The notes under the pieces: model-generated
The model's input: the letters and a program-made list of their open reading frames with translations, nothing else
What the model was told of the DNA's origin: nothing
Database searches by the model: none
Origin: Neocallimastix lanati (nom. inval.)
Lineage: Eukaryota > Neocallimastigomycota > Neocallimastigomycetes > Neocallimastigales > Neocallimastigaceae
Direction: 5' to 3'
Assembly: GCA_016946835.1 (NCBI GenBank)
Contig: JACVTC010000019.1
Coordinates: 1,170,001 to 1,182,500, forward strand
DNA: 12,500 nt
Position numbers and translations under genes: made by a program
In this document: positions 1-12,205 of the stretch, in pieces
Layout of the letters: each line of letters opens with the position of its first letter
Numbering within the stretch: the stretch's first letter is position 1

Positions 1-2394
<2,394 letters not shown>

Positions 2395-4730
2395 ATCATT
2401 TTATATATATTGCTTACAATAATTCTATTTAATAAAAAAATATATATATTTATAAATTAATTAATTATTAATATTATTATAAAAATATTATATAATAAAA
2501 ATAATAATAATAATAATAATAATAAATATTACCTTCTTAAAAGTATAACAACAAAATAATTAATTATTTATTTACAAATTTTAAAAATTATTTTTTACAA
2601 TTATATAAAGCAATAATATAATAAAAAGAATAAAAATAAAAATAAAATAAAAAATAAAAAAATAAATACTTCTAATATATAATTGATTTAATGGTTATAT
2701 GAATTTATTTATTTATTTATTTATTTTTTATTATTTTTAATAAAATATGTTTATATATCTGAAAATTAAATATGATTTATTTATATACAATTTTAAAAGG
2801 TATATATTATATATTTAATTGAAGAAAATAAAGCCTTTACTTTTATATATATATATATTTATATTTTTTTTTTTTAATTTTTTTTAATATCGAAAAATTT
2901 AAATATTCCAAATATATGATATTTATTATTCAATAATTGATTTTCAATTTATAATAAATAAATCTATTATTTATATTATACTTGTTTAATTTATTATTAT
3001 TATTATTATTATTATGTAATTTGATTGATTATTTTATTATAATTAAAAAAAAGAAAAAAATTAATGCTTTATAAAAAAATTTATTTATTATATTTATTTT
3101 TTATAATAAAATTGAAATTAAAACGAAATTCAATGATTTTTTTTTTTTTTTCTTTTTTTTTTATAATTTATTTGAATATTAAATAAAAATTTAATTGAGA
3201 TATTTATTTCTATTTCTTCATATATTATTGTATTTTTTTTTTTTTTATCTTCTATTTCTTTAAAATTTTTTAACAAAAATATCTAATTTTTATTTTTTAA
3301 ATACTAGGGACATAAATAGATATTTTTTATTTAATAATTATAAATAAAAAGAAAAGAAAGAAAAAGAAAAAGAAAAAAAGAATATGCAAAGTGAAAAGGA
3401 TAGAATGTAATAATTTAGTTTTAATAAAATAAAAATTATATTAAAATTACTTAAATAATAATTCTTTATCATATTTATAGATTAATATTTATACATAATG
3501 ATAAATTACACAAAATAATTTATTTTTTTTAAAAATATATTAAATAAAGTTTTATTAATAAATAAAATTTGATAAAATTTTAAAATATATATAGTTTTAT
3601 ATATAGTTTTGATGATTTAATTCAACCTCTAATATATTTAAATATATTTAAATTTTAATTGCTTGTAATGTAACAACTTTTGGAATTAGTATTTAAAATA
3701 ATACTATTATTATTAGTAATTTTTTTTTATAAATGTTTTTTTTAGCTAGTTATTAAAGAAATATAGATAATAACAGTTTTTAATAATAAAAAAATATATA
3801 TACAAATTTTTATTAATAAATTTAATAATATATATCTATTTAGTAAATTCTCAAATAAATGTAATTTTTTTTATTTAAATTGAATGAACATATTTTAAAA
3901 TATATTAAGATATATTCTAGTTCTTTACTAATTATAAATTTTAATTATTAGTATTTCAATATTTTAATCTTAACATTTAATGTTCGATTAAAATTTTTAT
4001 AATATTATTGTTATATAATTATTATTTATATAGTAATTTAATATTATAAATTTTAATATAATAATTTCTATTAAATCCAAGGATAATATATTATAATAAA
4101 TGTATTAATTAAATCAAATATATTTAAAAAATACTACCTATATATTGGTAGTATATTAGTATCAAATAGATTTTGGTTTCATTTATAATAATTAAAAAAT
4201 TATTTCACAAAATATTTCATTTATCCTATATTAAATGTATATATTGTTAAGAATTGCAAATACAAAATATATTATATTAGATTTGGATTCTAATTTTCTA
4301 AATGAAACATTATATAAATTAGATTTTTATTTAATTTTATTTTAAGTAATATTATTTTTGAGGATATCATAAAAATAAAAATTTCCTTTATTAATCTTAT
4401 TTAATATATTGGAATTAGTATATCGTAATATATTATTAATTTATGTTTCAATACATTGTTTATAACATGTAAGTAATAAATAATTAAAAATTAAAAATTA
4501 AAAAAAAATTTCTTGTTTTTTTTAATTTATTAAAATATTAATCTTTTTTAATTCTATTATCCATACCTTAACAAATAAAAATAAATGAAAGTAAAAATAA
4601 ATATAAATAAAAAAATAAATATAAATATAAAAAATAAATATAAATAAAAATAAATAATAAAAATTATATAATAAAAATTTAATATATATTTATTTTTTTT
4701 AAAAAATGCGCCATATTTAATCTATAGGTT
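2395..4730. other. AT-rich intergenic DNA without recognisable genes
   Basis: Mostly A/T with homopolymer runs and small arrays (AAT near 2500-2525, TTTA near 2706-2726, ATT near 2995-3014). A purine-rich run lies at about 3346-3410. Stops are dense in all frames and I see no conserved motif. The right edge of the MYND-presenilin promoter should lie just above 2400, but TATA-like words are so common here that none can be singled out. Confidence 0.7.
4131..4154. other. Small perfect hairpin
   Basis: ATACTACC and GGTAGTAT are exact inverted copies around an 8-nt AT loop. The C/G-containing stem stands out from the A/T background, where palindromes are otherwise cheap. No function can be assigned. 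Confidence 0.5.
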
Positions 4731-4731
4731 A

Positions 4732-5044
4732 GATTATAAATAAAAATTTCGATTCTAGTGTATTTCATAGTGTGGTTTATTTTTGTATGTGGCTTGTTTT
4801 TTAATAATTAAATAAGGAATAATTAAATAAATAATAAAAATTCTTTTTTTAATATATAATTTATTGATATTCAATTGTAAAAATAATTTTTTTTAATAGA
4901 ATATATTATTATTTCTTTTGAAATAATAATTATTGATATATTTATTTATAATTGTACGGAATATCTTAAAAATGTATGGCTTTTTTTTAAATTTCTATAA
5001 GCCACATTTTGAAATGCACACTCCCCCAAGAATTTCTTATATAA
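4732..5044. mobile_element. Probable foldback element or MITE-like inverted repeat
   Basis: The arm at 4757-4780 (agtgtatttcatagtgtggt...) matches the reverse complement of 4997-5022 at about 20 of 24 positions with a 2-nt gap. Weaker similarity runs outward on both sides to about 4732 and 5044. The arms contain G/C words (tgtgg, ccaca), so chance A/T pairing does not explain them. The interior (about 215 bp) has no coding capacity. No clear target-site duplication was found, and the outer limits are approximate. Confidence 0.45.
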
Positions 5045-5295
5045 TACTGTTATTAATATAAATATTTTATAAGAATTTTTTTTTTAAAAAAATATATATA
5101 TATATTTATAAATATTACACAAAAAGTTATCAAATATATAAATGAATAGAAAGGTCTTTAAAAATAAGTTAAGAGAGAGTTAAAATTTATACAAAAAAAA
5201 TAGAAAAATAAAAATTTTATTTAATATATATATTTTGATATTTTTTTTAAAAAAAAATAATGATATATTGTATTACTGAATTGAGGTAAAGCTTA

Positions 5296-5389
<94 letters not shown>

Positions 5390-6145
5390 GTTTATTATTG
5401 AATATATAATTAAAATTGAAATATAATATAAATATATATATATCATAAATAATTTTTTTTTTTTTTTTGTAAAAAAAAAAACTTTTTAAAGATTAATATT
5501 TAATATAATTAATATAAATATTATAAATTCCATGTCATATTATACTAAAAAAAGTAGTTTCTATTAATTTATCTATTTTTAAAAAAAAAAAAAAAAATAA
5601 TATTAAAATTATTTTGAAAAAAAAATACAATGTTTACTATTCTAAGAATAAGAAATAATTTTTTTTTTTCTTTTTTTTTTTTTCTGATTCTGTTATTTAT
5701 GTAATTATTTATATTTATATTTTTATTTTTAATTATTATTATTAAATAATAAAAGTTTAATATCATTTACTCATTATTTTATATTAATTTATAATTATCT
5801 TAAATATTTAATGTCTTAATTTTATTTTTCTATGTATTGTTAAGTATTTTAAAAATATAATTAGTTTTTTTGTTTACATTATTAATTGAAAATTTATAAA
5901 AAAGTTTAATTAGCAATAATATATATTTTGATGCAATAGTGATTATAAAACGTTTCTAATTTTAATATATAATGAAGTTTTATACCATCCACCATTGATT
6001 AATATTAATTTATAATTTATTTATAAAATATTTTAATGTATTTTTATTGTATTATTCATTTTTCTTTTATTTTATTATTTTTTTTTAATTTTAAATATTA
6101 ATAAAAGAAATTTTGATTTAATTTGTGTGTGTGTGTGTTTTTTTA
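5045..6145. other. AT-rich intergenic DNA with T/A palindromes
   Basis: No gene is supported. It contains runs of T followed by A (near 5081-5092, 5239-5257 and 5453-5480), the ATT array described separately, and a GT dinucleotide run at 6125-6138. The only long open stretch (5766-5569, minus) is made of I/N/K/F codons from homopolymers and is not a credible gene. Confidence 0.65.
5297..5389. repeat. (ATT)n microsatellite, about 31 units
   Basis: A 93-bp uninterrupted ATT array in intergenic DNA. Confidence 0.97.
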
Positions 6146-6330
6146 AAGACAGGGATTAATGAGAGGAGAGGACGATAGGGTCTCGGATCTCTCTCTTAAA
6201 TGTATTAGACTCTTATTGTCATACCTTCTCTCTAAGCAAGGCTAATATGAAAAGACTTTCACTATATACGACAGGGCTTCTTTCCAGTGATATCTACACT
6301 AATCTTCTCACAGATCAGGTGAGAGATTAA
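6146..6330. other. Orphan less AT-rich island, possible exon or structured RNA
   Basis: About 180 bp of mixed base composition inside several kb of nearly pure A/T. On the plus strand a (GT)n-T7 pyrimidine run ends in CAG at about 6150-6152, and CAG|GTGAGA at 6316-6324 is a strong donor-like site, so it could be an internal exon. A 55-codon open frame (6163-6327) ends just beyond that donor; an ATG at 6247 gives a shorter version. Shorter open frames exist on the minus strand too. The 3' end forms a hairpin (6301-6328). I recognise no protein or RNA family. It could also be an old transposon piece. Confidence 0.4.
6301..6328 (+). other. Hairpin at the right edge of the orphan island
   Basis: AATCTTCTCAC (6301-6311) pairs with GTGAGAGATT (6319-6328) with one bulged T, leaving a 7-nt loop AGATCAG. 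The donor-like GTGAGA lies in the 3' arm, so folding would hide it. Function unknown. Confidence 0.5.
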
Positions 6331-7256
6331 ATAAATTAACAATTTATTTAAAATAATGTTATTCTTTTGATATTGAGTATACATTATTTAATATAACTAA
6401 AAGTGTTTAACCTTTTTTATATAAAATGAAATGTTATTAATATATATTAAAAAAGAAAGAAAAAAAATTTTTCCATCTTCATTTTTTGAAGGGATATTAT
6501 GAATATTGAAATAATTTATAAAACTTTTTATTATTAAATTTAATTATTTAAAAAATAATCAAGTTTAATTTAATATTTTTAATTATTTATTTATTAAAGT
6601 TTTTTTTTTTCTTTTTTTTTATTTATTTATTTATATATATTTCAAAAATTAACTATGAATAACTATTTAGATTATTGCAATATAGTCATATTAGTTTTGT
6701 AATATTCTAAATCCCTCATAATTTAATAAAATTTCATTGAAATTATCATTTTTAATTATTATTATTATTAATATTACAACATATATTTGATATTAACTAA
6801 TAGTATATAATTATTAATTATAATTAATTTAATGTAAAATTAATGGTTCTCTTTGTTTTATTATATTATATATTAAATAATTATCTGTAATTGAATTAAA
6901 ATATTTAAATTAATTAATGCTGTATTGAACATATTTTTTTTCTCTATAATTGCTCTTTCCGTATTATATTAAATTAATATTAATAAAATAAATATTTTAA
7001 GAAATGATAAAAAAAAATAACATAATAGTATTATTCTATAGTCTTTTGATATTTTTTATAAAGAAAAAGTATTAAAATATGAAAAAAATTGATTTATTAT
7101 ATCTTAAAAATTTTATTGTAATGTATTTCTATTAAATCAATTAGAATTGGTTTAAAGTTTGTTTAATTAATGATAATTTTATAGAAATTAGAGAATAGGT
7201 CTATGGATTAAATATATATATATATATATATACTTTTTTTTTATCAAAAATATATA
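6331..7256. other. AT-rich intergenic DNA, nothing identified
   Basis: Dense stops in all frames, short AT palindromes and an (AT)n run near 7211-7232. No gene, RNA or element is supported. Confidence 0.65.
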
Positions 7257-7376
7257 ATTCTAAAATGCTTTAATTTTAATCTCTATGTTGATGACCATCC
7301 ATCTATCATTTTAATTGAATTTCTGGTTTCCATGAAAGAACTTAATAATAATAATACAAAAAAAAAAAAAAACTAA
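7257..7376 (+). other. Short coding-like stretch, possibly a retroelement scrap
   Basis: One frame stays open and has mixed residues, reading LYVDDHPSIILIEFLVSMKE at its core before running into Asn and Lys codons from AAT and A-tracts. 'YVDD' recalls the catalytic motif of copia-type reverse transcriptase, but the following residues do not continue that family convincingly. No start codon, splice sites or neighbours support a gene. Confidence 0.2.
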
Positions 7377-7453
7377 TCATAAAATGATAATAAAAAAAAA
7401 TTAGATAAATGAAATCCCTTGAAGATAATCAACAACAAAAATAAAAATAAAAA

Positions 7454-7455
<2 letters not shown>

Positions 7456-7499
<44 letters not shown>
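7456..7499. repeat. 44-bp A homopolymer
   Basis: An uninterrupted run of 44 A, preceded by shorter A-runs broken by single T. Its length should be treated as uncertain, since homopolymers are error-prone in sequencing. Confidence 0.9.
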
Positions 7500-7501
<2 letters not shown>

Positions 7502-7601
7502 AAAAATTTTTTAAAAATATTATATAACTTATAGGTTTTTTTCTTATTTTTTATATTTTATTTTTTATTTTTTATTTTTTATTTTTATATTTTATTTTTT
7601 T

Positions 7602-7855
7602 ATATTTTATATTTTATATTTAATATTTTATATTTTATATTTTATATTTTATATTTTATATTTTATATTTTATATTTTATATTTTATATTTTATATTTTA
7701 TATTTTATATTTTATATTTTATATTTTATATTTTATATTTTATATTTTATATTTTATATTTTATATTTTATATTTTATATTTTATATTTTATATTTTATA
7801 TTTTATATTTTATATTTTATATTTTATATTTTATATTTTATATTTTATATTTTAT
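7602..7855. repeat. (ATTTTAT)n satellite, 7-bp unit, about 36 copies
   Basis: A nearly perfect 7-bp tandem array of about 250 bp, flanked on the left by irregular TTTTTAT-like units from about 7548. One early unit carries TTTAA, the rest are close to identical. It contains no G or C, so it is not telomere-like. It abuts the A44 tract and the transposon remnants on its right. Confidence 0.95.
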
Positions 7856-7879
7856 TTTCTATTTTTTATTTTTATCTTT

Positions 7880-7920
7880 GGTGCCCTCATAGTTTTCTAG
7901 AATTAATAAACTATAACACC
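7880..7920. other. Imperfect hairpin beside the satellite
   Basis: GGTG...ATAGTTT (7880-7895) is complementary to AAACTAT..CACC (7908-7920) with an internal loop. It marks the switch from satellite to less A/T-rich transposon-like DNA. It may be an element end, but no partner copy is seen. Confidence 0.3.
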
Positions 7921-7937
7921 ATTATGGGTTTTGTTGA

Positions 7938-8256
7938 TCATATAATCTATTAATCTATAATAAGATTATGGTTCCTCATATTCACTTATCATATTTATAT
8001 TCTTCTTTTACTGGTATATATGATCATAAACCTATATATTGTCTTGTAATAATGCAATAAGGAACTTTCAAATAGTTTTATGAAACCTAAAAAATATCCT
8101 TCAAATGGTCTTAGCATATTTGTAATATGAAATGTACAGATATTCTTTTATATAATTACTTTTCAAATTTAACAAATGAACTTGAATCCATTTATGAAAA
8201 GATTTTTGCGGATGATATGATTAAAAAATTTATAGATACCTTTTATTGTATTGGTA

Positions 8257-8288
<32 letters not shown>

Positions 8289-8580
8289 AAAAGATCAAGA
8301 TTTATTTTCCCATAAGAATGTACGAATATTTTTGAAACTTTTAATTAATTCTATTTTTTTTGTAGGCTTTATATTCATTTAACATTATTGATTTCAGTTG
8401 TTATTCTTGTTAAAAATGAATAATTTAAAAAAAAAAAAAAAAATTCTTTGAGGATGTTCTTGGTGAATAAATTATTAATGGTATACACACCGTAGTAATC
8501 ATCCAATTATTTGTATGGATTATAGAGGAATATCTTTAAAGATTTTAGATACCTACTGTAAAATTACTTTGTTGAAATAT
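7938..8580 (+). pseudogene. Decayed non-LTR retrotransposon (LINE) ORF2 remnant
   Basis: Three coding-like pieces in the order expected of a LINE ORF2. Piece 1 (7938-8057) ends in IYDHKPIYCLV, resembling the C-terminal 'SDHxPI' motif of APE-type endonucleases. Piece 2 (8127-8255), in the same frame after four stops, reads TNELESIYEKIFADDMIKKF and fits an endonuclease-RT linker; it runs into an A-tract. Piece 3 (8479-8580, another frame) reads SNHPIICMDYRGISLKILD, resembling the 'NYRGISLL..YKI' block that opens LINE reverse transcriptases. The stops, frame change and missing catalytic RT core show it is dead. Piece 3 is the best supported; pieces 1 and 2 are inferred from order and frame. Confidence 0.5.
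8256..8292. repeat. A-tract interrupted by one G
   Basis: A 37-bp A-run with a single G at 8276, lying inside the LINE-like remnant directly after its second coding-like piece. It ends that piece as a string of lysine codons. Confidence 0.9.
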
Positions 8581-8582
8581 TA

Positions 8583-8623
<41 letters not shown>
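8583..8623. repeat. (AAT)n microsatellite, about 13 units
   Basis: An AAT array starting right after the last readable codon of the LINE-like RT piece. Confidence 0.92.
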
Positions 8624-8626
<3 letters not shown>

Positions 8627-8808
8627 TAAAAATTATAGTAATAAACTCTACATTAAATTTATTTTTAGTGAGTTAATTTCTCTTATTAACAGAACTTTTT
8701 ATAATTTTAAATAAATTTTAGAAGAAAAAAAATTTTTTTATTTTAAAAAAAAAAAAGAAGTTCTTGTTAAATAAAAAAAGTTTGTTTTAGAAAAAGTGTT
8801 AATAGATG

Positions 8809-9017
<209 letters not shown>

Positions 9018-9149
9018 ATGAATAAATAAATAATTTATTCAACATCTACATTTTTAAAAAATTCATACAATTTTATCTATAAAATTTTTCCTGGAGTGGA
9101 CGAATTAAATATAGAATTAAATTTAACGTGAAAAATATATTAAAAAGTA

Positions 9150-10070
9150 AAATTGGTTACCCAATATGTTGACCTTTATTGTAATGATAAAAATATAATA
9201 CCTAGTTTTACACATTGGATACTTTTTATGTTCTAAATTTGAAGAAGGATATTACAAAGTAAACAAAGAAATTACGTTAGACTCAGGAACAACATTTCAC
9301 GTGATTAATCAACTCAAAAACTTACATAATGTAATAAAGTAATAGAATTTGCGAATAGTGGTAATATGATAGCAACACATATAGGAACATACGTAGGTTA
9401 CGTAAATAAAAATAAAATTACATTAAAGAATGTATTATACATTCCTGTACTCAAAAGAAGTTTAATGTCTATCCACAATCTTACTAAAGACAGATATAAA
9501 ACAGTCTTTTATAGGTACAATAATATAAATCTTGTCTCAGTTTATGGGCCGGAAAGGAATAAATTATTCACTACCAGTTCAAACTATTCAAGTATATAAA
9601 ATCTGGTCATTCAAAAATATGCTCAGATTCAATAAAAATAGAAAAGGTAATAACATAAAGTGCGACAACACAATATTATCACTTAAATACTGAAAACTTT
9701 GACTTTGGAATAGACGCTTAGGTCATTTCAACAATGATAATACAAAGGACAGTTTAAACAAAATTAATATAAAGTGCGGTTGCAAGATACGCACTTCAAA
9801 GATGAGAAATGGATCTTATCCAAATTCAGATAATAAATCAAAGGAGCCTTTAAATAATCATTTTAAAAGGTATTTTATTTTATTCTTTGCGGAAGTAACA
9901 TAATGTATTTTTTGAAAGGCCTCTAAAAAAGATAATTGTGGAAAGGATTACAATGAAGCGACCGAATATATAAGAAAACATTTCTAAACAATTAGATTTT
10001 ACACCCTGTGATGCCATCAATGCTTACTTGTGAAAGAGGAAAAGTATTTTGAAAAATCTCATTAAATAAA
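9150..10070 (+). pseudogene. Degenerate Ty1/copia gag-pol fragment (zinc knuckle, protease, pre-integrase, integrase N-part)
   Basis: Pieces appear in copia order. At 9150-9240 a possible zinc-knuckle relic (LYCNDKN, then HTLDTFYVLNLKKD in another frame). The protease active site follows at 9280-9288 as LDSGTT, in a frame ending at 9340. A frameshift leads into 9342-9596, with KNVLYIPVLKRSLMSIHNL typical of copia proteases. Another shift leads to 9703, with LWNRRLGHFNN (GAG-pre-integrase) and CKI...SKMRNGSYPNSD...KSKEP (integrase zinc-binding end). The integrase-like frame goes on through YFILFFAEV and EATEYIRKHF with stops at 9901, 9913, 9985 and 10009. Reverse transcriptase, RNase H and both LTRs are missing. 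It is a dead, truncated copy. Confidence 0.8.
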
Positions 10071-10092
10071 TATTGACAAGAAGTTTTTTTTG

Positions 10093-10123
<31 letters not shown>
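10093..10123. repeat. 31-bp A homopolymer
   Basis: An uninterrupted A-run at the right edge of the readable copia remnant. The frame of the coding-like sequence changes across it. Confidence 0.92.
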
Positions 10124-10124
<1 letters not shown>

Positions 10125-10125
<1 letters not shown>

Positions 10126-10226
10126 AGTGTAAAAAAGCCAATGAAATATTAGATAATGTTTCTAAAAGATTTTACATAAATTTCATTCATTCAAAATACG
10201 AATCATTTTCAAGCATTTGTACCACA
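10125..10226 (+). other. Unassigned 34-codon open stretch next to the copia remnant
   Basis: Open from the A31 tract to a TAA at 10227, with mixed residues (KKANEILDNVSKRFYINF). There is no ATG at its head. It may be a further piece of the retroelement, shifted in frame by slippage in the A-tract, but I recognise no motif. It lies only about 110 bp before the next gene's start codon. Confidence 0.25.
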
Positions 10227-10236
10227 TAAAATTTTT

Positions 10237-10244
10237 TATAAATA
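10237..10244 (+). promoter_or_regulatory. Candidate TATA box of the ankyrin gene
   Basis: TATAAATA lies about 90 bp before the start codon at 10336, followed by a T-rich run. The short space between the transposon remnant and the ATG means the promoter must be here or within the remnant. In DNA this A/T-rich the word alone is weak evidence. Confidence 0.25.
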
Positions 10245-10335
10245 AAAATCATATTTCTTTTTTTTATATTTATCTAATTAAATAAATTTGTTTATTTTTA
10301 AAAATATATTAAAATAATTATAATAATTTTAACGG

Positions 10336-12138
10336 ATGGGGTTTTTCGATAAAAAAATAAGAGATTTAAGCAAAAAAGTAGAAAGAGAAGTAAGTAGAAC
10401 TAGTAAAAGAGTAGAAGGAGAAGTAAGTAGAGTCAGTAAAAGAGTAGAAGGAGAAGTAAGTAGAGTCAGTAAAAGAATAATAGGAGAAGAAACTCATGAT
10501 GACCAAATAATAGAAAAACCGGAAGAACAGTTAATGAAAGAAACTCATGATAACCAAATAATAGAAAAATCGGAAGAACAGTTAATGAAAGAAACTCATA
10601 ATGACCACATAATAGAAAAATCGGAAGAACAATTAATGAAAGAAACTCATAATGACCAAATAATAGAAAAATCGGAAGAACAGTTAATGAAAGAAACTCA
10701 TAATGACCAAATAATAGAAAAATCGGAAGAACAGTTAATGAAAGAAACACATGATGACCAAATAATAGAAAAATCAGAAGAACAGTTAATGAAAGAAACT
10801 CATAATGACCAAATAATAAAAAAATCAGAAGAACAGTTAATGAAAGAAACTCATAATGACCAAATAATAAAAAAATCAGAAGAACAATTAATGAAAGAAA
10901 CTCATGATGACAAAATAATAGAAAAATCAGAAGAACAGTTAATGGGAGAAATTCAAGAAGGTGCAATATAGTTAAAATTTATTAAATTTAAATTTTCTAT
11001 TTATTTAAAAATAGCAATTATTTTATTATTTTACAAACTTTTTTTAATAATAAATATCTATTAATGATTATAAATAATCTATTAATAATAATAAATAATC
11101 TATTAATAATAATAATAAATAATCTATTAATAATTGTTTTGTTTTATTATGAATATTATAATAATATATAGAAAAAAATAAACCAAGGAAAGAAAATGAT
11201 ATATCATTATTTAATGTATATGAAAGTGAAGACATTAATGAAATTAAAAATTTTATTGAAAAAGGTGGAGATATTAATATGAAAAATGAAAATGGAGATT
11301 CTCTGTTAGCAAATGCATGTAAAAAGGGATATAAAGATATAATAAAATATTTAATTAAAAGTGGAGCGGATATTAATATGAAAAATGTAGATGGTGATAC
11401 CCCTCTTATTTTGTTAAGTTACAGAACAGATATTTCAACAATAAAATATTTATATAAGAATGGTGCAGATATCTTATTAAAAAATAATGATGATGAATCC
11501 TTTTTAAATATTATCAAAAAAAATTTCAACGAAAATGATATTAATGAAATAAAAGAAATTTTAAATCAAAAAAGAGAAGATGGCGAAACATTACTAACAT
11601 TTGCATGTAAAACTGGAGATTGTGAAATGATAAATGCTTTAATTGATTTTGATGTCGATGTAAATATTAAAAATGGATATGATGAAACAGCTTCATTGAT
11701 ATTATGTAAAACTAATTATATTGATAATAATACAAAAAAAGATCTTTTTAAAAAAATAATAAGAAAAAAAGGGAATATTAATGAAGTAAATAAATTTGGT
11801 TATACTTTATTAACTATGGCATGTTATTTTATTAATGAAGAACTTGTAGAATATTTACTTTCAGAAAATGCAAATGAAGTTATAAATGTAAAAAATTTTG
11901 ATAGTGATACATCTTTAACAATTGCTTGTTATTTCAATAACGAAAAAATAATTAAATCATTAGTTAATAAAGGAGCAAAAGTTGAAGAAGAAAATGATGA
12001 TAATGAAAACGCATTAACCATTTCAGAAAATTTTAATAGTAGTGAAGTGACTGAATATTTAAAAAGTAAACAATAGATTAAATATGATAATTTATAATAT
12101 TATTATTATTAATTTTTATTAATTTTTATAACTTTTTA

Positions 12139-12205
<67 letters not shown>

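Noticed and set aside
5569-5766. 65-codon minus-strand open frame
   Set aside because: Made almost only of I, N, K and F codons from homopolymers, with no motif or neighbour support.
6236-6244. GCAAGGCTA, as at the 3' end of U5 snRNA
   Set aside because: A 9-nt match without the pairing GCC-side arm or the U5 loop.
6292-6320. Minus-strand match to GAGAAGATTAG, as in the core of U6 snRNA
   Set aside because: Only 11 nt agree; the rest of the U6 core, its 3' stem-loop and terminal T-run are missing, and the match lies in a local hairpin.
7602-7855. 7-bp array as a telomere
   Set aside because: No G/C strand asymmetry, and coding genes lie on both sides of it in the window.
8127-8315. 62-codon plus-strand frame as a separate small gene
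   Set aside because: Its second half is the A-tract read as lysines, and its first half shares a frame with the LINE-like piece upstream. It is better seen as part of that remnant.
9366-9599. 77-codon plus-strand frame as an intact gene
   Set aside because: It is the inner part of a copia protease whose active-site Asp lies upstream in another frame.
10466-10966. 166-codon minus-strand frame across the repeats
   Set aside because: An antisense shadow kept open by the 51-bp period. The plus-strand frame has a good start, joins by splicing to the ankyrin exons and has a sensible charged composition.
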